In this document: piece after piece, positions 9,634 to 20,042 of the stretch
Position numbering within the stretch: the stretch's first letter is position 1
Layout: each line of letters begins with the position of its first letter
Assembly (NCBI GenBank): GCA_963556145.1
Contig: OY744467.1
Location: forward strand, 6,324,001-6,388,000
Length of the DNA: 64,000 nt
Reading direction: 5' to 3'
Origin: Hygrocybe punicea
Taxonomy: Eukaryota; Basidiomycota; Agaricomycetes; Agaricales; Hygrophoraceae
Program-made: the position numbers and the translations under genes
The notes under the pieces: model-generated
What the model was told of the DNA's origin: nothing
Databases searched by the model: none
Seen by the model: only the letters and a program-made list of their open reading frames with translations

Positions 9634-11913
9634 TTAAAACGGGAGTTTGTGAGGAATAGTGGCCGCACGTCCAAAGTAATCAAAAAAAGTCTGTGTGTAG
9701 AAAGTGGCAATCGCTTCTTCAAGCAATGAGACGCTTGGCTCTGTGAAAGTATCAACGGCTCCAAACCCAAGCTCAAACCCATCTGGTGGTTGGCAATCCC
9801 AAGTTCTCATTACCTTGTGCATCGCCAAAAGATATTGGAGACGCTCACGCCAGTCGTCCACAGCGAGACCACCGTTCTTCGAAGGGATCTGAGTTACGAG
9901 GAAACTGGGGTCACCAGAGTTGGATGCCATGAAGCATGCCATAAGTTCGTATTGGCGGGTGCTAAACTCTGGTTCTTGTTCGATCCCTGAGGGCATTCTG
10001 GGTTTATGGGCTCGGCCATCCAGGGCCAGGAATTCGAAACGAAAGTTAAGCTCATACAGCTCCCACAGCACCTCTTGGACAATCCTGCGATCAGGCAACA
10101 TCCCGTCAGGCGCCATCAGTTGTTGCTCTTTCCAAAAGATTTGGGTACGGGGCATGTCTGCAACCAAACCGGACCCCTTGTACAAATGGCCGATCAGTGT
10201 GATGATGTCGGCACGGCATTGGCTAGCCCGAGTCGAGGTCATTTGTTTGTTACGCTCTGAACATAGACCTGATAGACAGTCGCGCCACTCTTGATTTGAC
10301 AAAGCTCGAGCAGCAGAGTCTGCACGAGATACGCGAGATATCCATAGTTGGCGCTGGTCCAACCAATTGACGAGGTACAAGGCTTGCCTTGCCTCGGTGT
10401 TCGGGCCCACCAAGAGCCTGGGATCAGGGAAAACAAAGTGTCCATCGTGTGGATTACTCTTACACAGAGCCTTCAGTCGAGAAGGTTCGGTATTAACGTG
10501 GAGAAGGGCATTGGCCCATGTGAAGATTGACGGAGGGATGAGGTCACTGTCAGGGTCTCGAAACTTGGCTTGAACGGGCTTCCAGCTAGAATTAGATTTC
10601 TTGGTTCCCACTGCAGGAAGCGATAAGCATTGATACATGAAGAGACTTGATAATATACCTGAACTAATGGCACTGCACTGTTTCCGAGCTTTCTTGGTGA
10701 CCTTAACGGTGCGAGGGTGTTCGGGCTCGGCCACTGATACTCTCTCAGTAACCATCGGTACACTCTCTCCATTAACCGTGCGAGGGCGTTCGAGCTCAGC
10801 CATTGGTACCGTCGCTGTAACTGTTGGTACACTCCCTCCTACAAGAAATGGATCGTCGATGACAGCGAAAGGGTCTGGGTACTGGAAGCGTGTGCGGGCG
10901 TAATTGTGGATTTGCCTGACCTTTTCAACGTTGTTTGACCCATTGTGAATGACAGGGAATGATGGGCTCTCGGTCCAATCGGTCATTGTGAGAAAATCTT
11001 CGGGAGATCGAAGGGTAGTAACAGACATAATGTTCACGCTCAAAGATAAAGTTTGAAGAGGTCGCATGAACCACACAGGAATACCAGCATCGAAGGCGGC
11101 CTGAACATATTGCGGGTTCTCGGTGAATGCGCCAACCACAAAAGCCACACGCTCGGCTTTCGGGAGACTGCCTTCCATTCGTGGCTTGAAAATCGTGATA
11201 TAGTCCACGACAGCGACTAGTTCCAGGTACCAACGTTGAGTTTCAGTGACACCAAACACCATCTCCTTGTAAAACGTCGTGAGAGATTCCAAACGACATA
11301 TTGAGTGGCGCAAAGCAACTTGGAGATTCAGCACAACGGGATTATTTCCGCCTGATTTTTGGTAATCCATAATCCTTGCAAAAAGAGCCTCACACACAAC
11401 CCGCAACTTCACCGCCTTTGAGATTTCAAGCTTACCAAGACCCTCTACAAATTGCCGACTTGTCGGGATAAAGTCAGCAGCAGTGGGATTCCACCACATG
11501 ATCGAAAGTGGATCAGCAGGATCCTCGGGACAGCGAGGAATAACGGGCAACCAGCAATATTCCTCCATAAAAGGTTGCGGCCATAACATGTAATCGTCGT
11601 CTGCGTAGCGGCAATCATTTCTTAAACGAACCAGGCGTCTACCTAACGGAGGCTTATAGATGATGTCCATGTTGGGTGATGTGATTATCGTGTCATTTAC
11701 TCCGGGCTGGAAACCATCTATGATTGCAGCAACACGAGCATCAAATGGGCCTATAGGTTCTGTAGGATGATATGAATAAGTATAAGCTCTTGTCATAGAC
11801 ACAACCTGTACCATTAGGTCGGCGTTGTTGAAGGAGTTCCAGCGGATCGATGGACATTGAGGACCAATGAACTTAACGGCAGAATCTGAGACAGCAGTCA
11901 CTCTAATATTCAA
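9634..11913 (-). CDS. KDZ-element companion protein 2, about 750 aa, unknown function
   Basis: A single open frame of 759 codons, by far the longest uninterrupted frame in the left half of the window. The first codon at 11911-11913 is TTG, so the exon probably begins at an acceptor (ATATTAG, just inside this end) after an upstream exon; the first in-frame ATG is about 33 codons in. Two-part architecture: residues 1-370 (FIGPQCPSIRWNS, GPFDARVAAIIDGFQPG, WWNPTAADFIPTSRQF) and 430-759 (FVFPDPRLLVG, VLWELYELNFRFEFLALD, WRERLQYLLAMHKVMRTWD), joined by a linker with repeats of VPMVTERVSVAEPE type. I recall a widespread Agaricomycete family with this pattern and no known function. No catalytic motif is obvious. 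It is transcribed away from the KDZ transposase across the box array at 11931-13279. The intact frame contrasts with the decayed genes outside the element. Confidence 0.7.
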   Translation of the reverse strand: MNIRVTAVSDSAVKFIGPQCPSIRWNSFNNADLMVQVVSMTRAYTYSYHPTEPIGPFDARVAAIIDGFQPGVNDTIITSPNMDIIYKPPLGRRLVRLRNDCRYADDDYMLWPQPFMEEYCWLPVIPRCPEDPADPLSIMWWNPTAADFIPTSRQFVEGLGKLEISKAVKLRVVCEALFARIMDYQKSGGNNPVVLNLQVALRHSICRLESLTTFYKEMVFGVTETQRWYLELVAVVDYITIFKPRMEGSLPKAERVAFVVGAFTENPQYVQAAFDAGIPVWFMRPLQTLSLSVNIMSVTTLRSPEDFLTMTDWTESPSFPVIHNGSNNVEKVRQIHNYARTRFQYPDPFAVIDDPFLVGGSVPTVTATVPMAELERPRTVNGESVPMVTERVSVAEPEHPRTVKVTKKARKQCSAISSGILSSLFMYQCLSLPAVGTKKSNSSWKPVQAKFRDPDSDLIPPSIFTWANALLHVNTEPSRLKALCKSNPHDGHFVFPDPRLLVGPNTEARQALYLVNWLDQRQLWISRVSRADSAARALSNQEWRDCLSGLCSERNKQMTSTRASQCRADIITLIGHLYKGSGLVADMPRTQIFWKEQQLMAPDGMLPDRRIVQEVLWELYELNFRFEFLALDGRAHKPRMPSGIEQEPEFSTRQYELMACFMASNSGDPSFLVTQIPSKNGGLAVDDWRERLQYLLAMHKVMRTWDCQPPDGFELGFGAVDTFTEPSVSLLEEAIATFYTQTFFDYFGRAATIPHKLPF

Positions 11914-11930
11914 GGAAGAGGGTTAGAGAC

Positions 11931-13279
11931 GACGCAAAGTCTAATCTCTCGCGGTGAGTAAAGACTGACGCAAAGTCAAAGTCCCTACTTTGCTGGAACG
12001 ACGCATAGTCGAATTCCGGGATTGCACAAAGTTGGATGAAATAAAAGGACTAACCGTTAAACTACCACCTCGAAACTTGTCTTGCACTGGATGCTGCGGG
12101 ACGTGGCGTACTGGTGAACCACAAGGCAACCTAGAATAATGATTGTGAGTTATGTTGAACAGCTTTGCGAGGTACGTGCAAGAGACGACGCAGAGTCAAA
12201 TCTCTCGCTGTGAGTCGAGACCGACGCAAAGTCAAAGTCTCAACTCCACCAGAATGACACAGAGTCTAGTTCTGGGTATGAAGACTGGGATAAGACGGGT
12301 ATGACTTACTGTTACTTGAATGGAAACGTAGAAGTCGACGGGCTGATTTGTTGACGAAAAAAGGCTTATACAGAATTTGTAATCCGGATTCGGTCATGTA
12401 GCATTTGTAGTCACTCACTATGTCTTCGACTCAGAGGAGCCAACCGTCACTGGTAAGTGTCAAACTCATTCTCGTGCACTGGCACATCCTGGATCTAGAC
12501 TTTGCGTCAATCTGGATGGGCCACGGCAGCAACTTAGACTCTGCGTCAGTTGCTGGCTCTGCTGGAGATTAGACTTCATGTCGTCTCATTTCTATCTATA
12601 TATCCATTCACTACTGACGAACACTTCATTCTAGAACTCGTCTTTGCGCGATCATCGGTATGCGTCGCTACAATACAACTCTACACGCTCCCTGTACCCT
12701 TAAGCCCTCTCCTTCGTCCACTCGCAACCCCATTGTAGTCGTCCTGCGACTCTACTTGTTTCGAACCACCAACGCTATTTGTATTCTATTACATCAACCG
12801 TTAAACATTCCACTCACTGACTCCGCAAAACAGCCTCTCGCGCATCGGGCAACTCTGGTTCGTCAACGTATGCGCCGTCATCGTCTCATCGCAAACGTGC
12901 GAGACTCTCCACTTCCTCCACTTCAACACCCTTGACCTCGCCTTCCGGGTCTTGCCCTGGATCATCAGAATCGGGAAGGAGCACCAGCAACCACAGGAAC
13001 CATATGACCTCCGTCGCGCGCCCTCCCGAACAACCGTAACAGGGAAAATGGCAAGTTTGGGTGTGCACTCATTACCTCGGGAGGGCCAGACCCACGTCAA
13101 TGGACATGGCTGTCCACCCCTCGAGGTTGGGAGGGCAATACAAACCTCGCCAGGTGACGAAGCTGTGGACATTGTATTCCTTATGCACACTCAGGAAGTA
13201 GACTTCGCGTCATCCTGGTTGGCGGTGACTTAGACTTTGCGTCTGTTGCTCCCTCTCACAAGAGATTGGACTTTGCGTC
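11931..13279. promoter_or_regulatory. Twelve GACGCAAAGTC-type boxes in four triplets between divergent genes
   Basis: Boxes in the GACGCAAAGTC orientation start at 11931, 11967, 12000 and again at 12187, 12223, 12256; both triplets have spacings of exactly 36 and 33 bp. In the opposite orientation (GACTTTGCGTC) they start at 12498, 12537, 12572 and at 13201, 13233, 13269, with spacings 39/35 and 32/36. The whole set is a large inverted arrangement centred near 12.4 kb, between the minus-strand 759-codon gene and the plus-strand KDZ transposase. Each box has dyad ends GAC...GTC. The best reading is binding sites for an element-encoded or host protein controlling both genes; this is inference. 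Confidence 0.8.
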
Positions 13280-13495
13280 ATTTCTTCTGCACTGCCGTGG
13301 CCATGTTATCTAAGGATCGCCGTTTACCCACCTCAAGCCACATACTGTTGAGTCTATTGTTCCTCGTTTTGCATCGTACTCTCAACCCATTGATTTCAGT
13401 CACCTCACTTGATTGCCCATCCCTAGTGCGTATCCGTGATTGACTGGGGTGGTGTTTGTTCCATACTCATCATTCTCAATATTAGGCCCAGAGAC

Positions 13496-16400
13496 ATGAG
13501 CCGAAAATGGAGAGCTTCTGTGGAAGAAGAGGAACTGCAATTTTCCCGGCAGGCTGCAAGAATTAGAAACCCACACGTCCATAAAGCACACTTTCGGACC
13601 GTTGGAGATTCTGGTATGGAAGTACGCACCACGACACACAGATCCGATTCGAGTACCACGGGGATCACTACGCTCTCTCCCCTGATCACCGATGATGCCA
13701 GCCACAAGCCTGACCTGATGGATGACAAAGATGACCTGCCTAGAAAGCAGACACAGGTTTGTTCTGTATGTTAGCGCTTAAAAGTATAACTACAACTCTA
13801 CTACTAGAATTCAAGGCTCCTGGAGGACTTCGATGGGCACTTTGACAATTTTCTACGGCTTATCATCGAATTTGAGGTGGATCCCCAAGTTGGTTCGCTT
13901 TGCTCATGCAACAATGGCGTCCGAACAACACAATGCCACGATTGTACACAGTACTGTGCATTGTGCACAGATTGTTTTATTCAAGCGCACCAGAACTTGC
14001 CGTTCCATTGGGCTGAAGTTTGGGATGCTGAACGGGGCTTTTTCGTTCGCCATGATATCTCATCGTTGGGTTTCACCATATACCTTGGTCACAACGGAGC
14101 TCGTTGCCCCAACCCCAAGAGCAATATTCTCTTCACTGTTGTTGACACTAATGGCATTCACGCCACACGACTGGCTGTCTGTGGCTGCCTTGGGGCTAGT
14201 ACGAAGGTTGAGCAGCTCATGCGGGCTCGGCTATTTCCTGCAACTACTCGCGACACGAAGACTGCCTTCACATTCAAGGTTCTCCAAGAGTTCCATCTTC
14301 ACAATCTAGAATCGAAAAAGGCAGCCTACGATTACTTTGGAGCTCTCAGGCGCCTGACGGACAACACGTTTACAGCAGACGTACCAGTGCGTTTAAAGAC
14401 ATTATTATATTCGCGTCTCATGCTATTCTCCAGGATCCTTATGCGAATTTCCTCCGTGTTGTCCGAGTTTGGCGGTGGCTCACCCTTCGCAAGCGTCTTG
14501 GACAAGCCCATGGCATCGATCGTGTGCTACCACATCGTAGACCGGGAAACCTTATCGTGCACTGCCCAGCATGCCCAGAGCCGGGTTTCAATACTGAGCA
14601 GGGATGGAAACCAACGCCATTTGAGCTTAGGTGGGACCCACTGCAGTGTTGACGAATATGTTTGCTGATAGGAGATGCCACAGGCATCTCAACCAATCAC
14701 AGAAGACCCTTGACGGCAACTTCCAGTGCAACAAGATGAAGAAGAACAGTGATCCCGATGACATATCGCTTTTTCAGGGAAATGCGTATTTCCCAAAGGA
14801 CGATCTCTACAAGGAATACTTAAGGAATGTCCCAAAGTCGGAGGAGGTTAGACCATTATACAATATGAACGTGCAACTCTTTATTGATTAGGTTACATGG
14901 CGTTAAGAAATCAACATGTACATATCTGAAAGCCGTCAACAAACAAGATAAGAAGAAATTCAAGAATATGGATATCACTGGGACAGTGAATTGTCAATGC
15001 AGTCACGTCTTCATCTGGTCGTCAGTTGACATGCAATTTGGTGAAAGGTATGTGGCAGTGTCTCACTACGATTCCTCCACTCGCTACCCTACATTATGAA
15101 CAGATTTGCGAATACTGACTTTGCGCTTGCACATGGCGCTCGTCAACGGTCTTCACCGGAGGAAACAGACATCAACCTTCAGGATGAGGAGGCAGACGTT
15201 GACCATATCTGCTCCTACGACAGCAACTGCTCATACTCGGTCCACGTCATCAAACGATTTGAGAAGTTCTTTCCAGATATGGCACCTCTTGTGCGTAGGA
15301 TGCGGTGGTCAGTTCCAGCCCTTGATGTCCAGGGGCACAAAGAGACGTGTCTCTACACCTTTGCAACCGCATATATGCCCTGTGTTGGCCATTTTCACGG
15401 GGAGACAGCTGAACACTACTGGCCTGAAGCAAATCAACTTGGTCCTCATGTCAGACAAATGAACAATGGCCATCGCCAAGACACATTGATCGACCACCAT
15501 GGCGATTGGAACTGGCTCAAGACAATGAAAATGGGTGAGTGGCTCACGAACTTTAACATTACCTTCATTGACTGGTGGCAATAGCGTCCACTTTGTTACA
15601 CGACCTCAACCTTGCTAAAGCATTATACATTCAAAAGCGTGATCATTTTCGAGGGCTATGTATTTTATATGCAGAACAGCGAGACGCATGGGATCAAATG
15701 GATCGTAAGCCCAGGCAAAAGGGGAAAGAGACGGAGAGTGTATACAGACATTGCAAGTCAAAGGGTGAGTCTTTCGTAACATTGATAGCACTTGGAACTC
15801 ACAAACTCACGTATACTGTAGTGCCTTCTCAGGCAGCAATTTATCAGCATATGCTTGCACAGGAGTCCAAGTTCTCGGACACTGACATTCCCCAAGGTTC
15901 CATCGCTGCCTTTCTTAATGAGGGTCTTCGAATTCAGGATGCACAGTGAGTCTGAACGTTTCAGTGGTGTTTCGCTTGACTGCTGATAATTTGTATTTAG
16001 ACGAAAACTGAGAGCAACAGTTGCGGAGGATCGTGAACACCACCTTGCGTCACTTGAAAAGGAGATTGGCACTCGGCGAGGGAAGTTGCGACTGCGCATC
16101 ATGAAATGGCGTGATGATCAGAGACTTCTGATGCCCAAGGCTGGAGATGCAGTGGCTCGACAACGTTCATGTGAGGTTGAACACGAGAAGCTCTTCCTAC
16201 CGTCAGATTTCGAGCATGAAGAGCAACAGACCGTCGAGGCCATAGCGCTTGGTATCGAAGAGGCAAAGTTGCGAGAAGGCGAAGCATATGATGCGCTACG
16301 TGCAATACAATCTGCAGTCAAGACCTTGACGGCAATCCAGGATCGGAAACGCAAGAATGCACGTGGACAGGCTGAAAACACCAAGTCAGGATCTTATATT

Positions 16401-17442
16401 AGAGATACCCAGAGTCAACGAGATCATCATATGGAAACTTATGCATCTGCCCACCTTGCTCTGATATTGCTTGGGGCTGTTGACAGCAATGATCCCGAGT
16501 CACCGTTTCCTCCTCTCACCATCGAGGACACTTTCATGAAGTCAAGACAGCGCGGCCGTGGTTTGGGTGATTCACGTCGGACAGATGGCAAGCTGTGGCA
16601 GATGCATGGACAAATGGCCAGTACGGGTGATCTAACCCTGCACGGGGTGCATGTGGATAGCCAAGTATCCAATCAAGGAGAGATGGAACTGTTGCCAAGT
16701 GAGTGTTGCCGATGTCATTGTTTCTTGTTGGGCATTGCTCACACATCTTATTTCAGTTAGTGGGACACAAATGAGTCGACGAAATAAAGGTAATGAATGA
16801 CAATTTCATCAGTATAGCATTTGGTAATGCTCAACCATAATAGCAAAGACTACAGCTAGGAAACAAGATGGAAACCTTATCAGTGGTACCACCAGTATGG
16901 ACGTATTTATTCTTTCAAAGTGTATGCTTAATATGACAGTAGTTCCGACAGCACAAGAGGGAAAGGAAGGATGGCTTTGGCACATGGGGGGTTGGGGTAA
17001 AATGTCAGCGAAAGAGATGGTGGAGTGGGAGGCTGAAGGTAAGGCTGTTACAAAACGTAAGATGGTTACTCATAAATTTGCTTCAACACACAGGTGACCG
17101 TGTGCAGTGGTTTCGTGCAGAAGCCGAAATGCAACGGTGGCAGGAACAGGTCGAGCAAAAACTTGCAGAGTTTCTAAGAGTTATAAGGAGCTTCAAGAGG
17201 ATGACACAAGCTTGGTCCCAGCTCTCAGTCTTGTGGACAGGTTCTTCGGATGGCCATGTTGCTTATGCAAGGCAAAAGGCGGACATGTATGGATGAATGG
17301 AGAATGACTGCAAGAAGAAACTTGACGAGGCTGGATATATGCATGTAAGATTGACTGAGGGCCATTTGTCTGATTATGTAGCTGCTATGCGTGCCGAGGA
17401 CCTGATATCATTTACAAAGTCCTTGGAAGGTGATATTATCTA
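13496..17442 (+). CDS. KDZ (Kyakuja-Dileera-Zisupton) transposase with CxC2-type cysteine cluster
   Basis: The ATG at 13496 opens MSRKWRASVEEEELQF. At least ten GT-AG introns of about 46-60 bp can be placed by reading frame (for example 15047-15102 and the intron after ADVP near 14385). The cysteine cluster is SLCSCNNGVRTTQCHDCTQYCALCTDCF, followed by FHWAEVW and GHNGARCPNP. A second CPACPEPGF motif follows. The catalytic core shows KNMDITGTVNCQCSHVF, CSYDSNCSYSVHV and HGETAEHYWPEANQLG, the last before NNGHRQDTLIDHHGDWNW, which matches my memory of KDZ transposases (two Asp, one Glu). A coiled-coil rich C-terminus ends with WFRAEAEMQRWQEQ. One TGA at 17294-17296 removes only the last ~50 residues. 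The N-terminal cluster probably binds DNA. This is the likely mobilising enzyme of the 11-kb element. Confidence 0.8.
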
Positions 17443-17445
17443 GAG

Positions 17446-17719
17446 TTGATGTTTTAACGGTTTAAACAGTACATTGGATAATGTCTGTTTAATCATCTGA
17501 ATTTCTGCTGATGGTTTAAACCTGTATATTTAAACCTGTATGTTTAAACACATGGATTGGAGCACAGAGAATGTCTGTTTAAGCATTTAAATCTGTGTAA
17601 ATGGTTTAAACCTGCATGTTTAAACATGCTGATTGGAGCAGAGAGAATAAATGGAATCTTCATGAATGTGTGTTTAAACAACATGTGTTTAAACGGATTT
17701 TGCATTGTGATGTACATTG
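17446..17719 (-). repeat. Right KDZ terminus with GTTTAAAC subterminal array
   Basis: Exact GTTTAAAC copies start at 17460, 17514, 17542, 17604, 17618, 17672 and 17687, with degenerate copies between. A repeated word GATTGGAGCA...GAGAGAA occurs near 17556 and 17630. The outermost 45 bp match the left end in reverse complement. Confidence 0.8.
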
Positions 17720-17724
17720 TTTAA

Positions 17725-19590
17725 TCACAAGTCATATGGATTTACGGAAGGGTCTTCCTGGACGTGGTCTGGAAACTGCTGATGGTTTTCCAGCATGAAG
17801 TTGGTCACAATCCCATTGTGCCAAGCAGTGTGGAGAAGTGTTGAGAATATGGTCCTTTGCGTGCATGCAAAGTTCTGGCTGAGACAAATCGGTGAAAGCC
17901 ATTCTCCAGGCTGTGGTGCAACCACAGTGAAGATTAAAGATTGTTCCAGAGCTGAATCTACTTTCTTCCATGCATCCATTGACATTGTAAACATGGAGAA
18001 CAGTATCTGGTGACATATTGTTGCCATGCTCGCCAGATCTGCATCTGCCCCTTGCAACAACAGGGCATAGAGTTGGGTGAAGAGATTGAGCTGGATTTGT
18101 GTCACCTTGGGCTGGAAATCCCCCAAACGTTTGATGTGGCCATGTTTGTGCCAAAGCATAAAACAGACGACCATCGAGAACACTCTCGTCCCCAGGTGCC
18201 TGTAATTGTCAAATGTACGCTTTGTGAAGTGGCAAAACCCTGCACCAGAGCTAAGGCAAATTCAGTAAAGAATGTATATTCATAAAATATTGTGCACCCT
18301 TCAACTAGGGCAACCCGAACAGATTTGTGGCAGCAGTTGACTCTGGAATTGGCATCCTCCAAATATATCCTCATGAACTTATAGACTATGATGAGGCCCT
18401 GCTCAATGGAATAACCCTCGGAATCCTCCGGCCACAGTTCGACCATTTGGGCAGAGGGTAATGCGATGAGTTGGATCAGATTCCAAGGGTGCACATGGAG
18501 ACCTTCAACATAGGAAACCCACCCAAAATCCATCAGGTATTGGGGGGATTGCTGTGTTATCCTTTCAGGAGCCGGCTTTAGAACAGTCAACGTAATGGAT
18601 TGATAATCCAGACTAAATGGAACATGTAAAGCCTGTTTTCTGTAATCGGAAAAAAGGCAACTAGCATAGACACGGGGAAAGGATTTGAGATCAAAACCAC
18701 AGGTCTGATCAGTGAGCCACTTTTTGCAGGCAGTACTTGCGAAATGTGCTCAGAAATTTCTGAAAACTCCAGATTTCTCATCTCATGCGGTAATCCACCA
18801 GCGGCATTTGGGGCATTGAACACATATATCTTGAGGATGAATGCCTGGTATCAACTCAGAAAGTTGGATTACCACCGCTTTTGCAATGATTGCCTGCTCC
18901 GTGAGTGCCGGGGGTGCAGGGAAAGCCTTTCTTAGGTGATCCAAAAGTGGAGTGATGTTGGAACCACTATGGCAAAATGCAGTTTTGTGGAGATTACAAA
19001 CATGGTGTTCCATGTCTATGAGCGGTATGAAGCCTAGATGCTGGGGGCAGACAATAGCGTGGAACAGCGGGTTTAAATACATTCCATCGAAGAAAGAGAG
19101 GACGGAGCAACTGCTGTTAACAAGTGCTGAGTCAGGGATGTGGATATCCTGGTGGTGACTGCAATGGTGGCAATTATCACTCCATTGGTACATGCCTCAG
19201 TTACCAATGGACCGAATTAAAGTGGGTAAGCGTCGGATCTTCTTAACAGGGTCTAGGGAGAACGGAGAGGGTGGAAGACACAATAATGGGTCCTGCACAT
19301 TGCGATTTGCGTCTTCTCCAACATTGCTGCCATCAGCCGTCACCCCATCTTCGGTGCTTGTGACAGAGCCATGCTCCTCCTGATCGCCATCGCTAGGCTC
19401 ATCTTCACTGAACAGTCCAGCAGTACAAGTTTGATCGGGTGGATAGCAATCTTCTACAATATTAGTTAAAGTGATGGTTCAATTGAGTGCAGCACATATG
19501 GGTGACCGGGGCAGATTTTTTTTTTGACTCCAATAGGTGCAAGCTCGTCCGCCGCCCTTCGGACGTACAGGTTCAGTCGGCATCTTCATC
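17725..19590 (-). pseudogene. Upstream half of the split gene, zinc-finger N-terminus
   Basis: The reading starts near 19587 with MPTEPVRPKGGGRACTYW and, after an intron, an acidic segment (FSEDEPSDGDQEEHG). It runs through an in-frame TGA (19197-19199) into MYQWSDNCHHCSHH. A Cys/His-rich region follows (PLFHAIVCPQHLGF, DMEHHVCNLHKTAFCH, VQCPKCRWW), resembling the degenerate C2H2-type N-terminal domains of fungal OrsD-like and RecQ-associated proteins. Further exons (18590-18102 and 18183-17725) contain FGWVSYVEGL and LPSAQMVELWPEDSEGYSIEQG. The frame ends HVQEDPSVNPYDL exactly where the KDZ element begins, and plausibly continues at 6700. No helicase motifs are seen in either half. Function unknown; DNA binding is inferred. 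Confidence 0.5.
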
Positions 19591-20042
19591 TAAATGTGAG
19601 TTGCTGCTAAGGAACAGAGTCTAGCCAACTGTTGAGATCTTAGCAGTACATGAGGTTGGTCAACCACCTTACACTTGCTTTTCCAGGCAGCAGATGGGTA
19701 GGTCTCTTCTCGTGAGCCATGGAAGTCAAAGACGGAAAGTTTTCCTTATTCAAATGTTTTTGACATTTATTGCTAGTAGTAGTGATCTCAATGCAGTCCA
19801 GGAAATGCCTTTTTGTCTCAAGCTGGTTAATGGACAACCTAGTCAAAATGTCACATTTAGTTATTACAATGTGGAGAGAAGTGAATGTACATTTTCTCCA
19901 CTGGCATGTTTGCGCCATTAACAGATGTCGCAACGCCCACCATCAGGGAAATAGGTCATCCAAAGGGGTTGCCAACTTTTTGTGTCCTTGTCCTTGTGTT
20001 TCAAGGCCTTGTCCTTTTGCTCCCTGAATGGATATGCAACTG

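Larger units (their letters stand above)
6706..17719. mobile_element. About 11-kb KDZ-type DNA transposon carrying three genes
   Basis: The two ends match as inverted repeats. CAATGTAC is at 6706-6713 and, in reverse complement, at 17712-17719; AATGCAAA follows 13-14 bp inward; GTTTAAAC copies follow at +25 and +40/41 from each end. The left end carries three exact GTTTAAAC copies (6731, 6747, 6773) plus degenerate ones to about 6900. The right end carries seven exact copies between 17460 and 17694. The interior holds a KDZ transposase (13496-17442) and two minus-strand companion genes (about 7340-9218 and 9634-11913). Similarity may extend a few bases beyond the stated ends (TTG...TTAA), so the exact border is uncertain; a 3-bp GTC is a weak candidate for a target duplication. 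Confidence 0.75.

Noticed and set aside
13833..14309. 158-codon plus-strand frame over the KDZ N-terminus
   Set aside because: It overlaps the frame that encodes the CxC2 cysteine cluster and has no such features itself.
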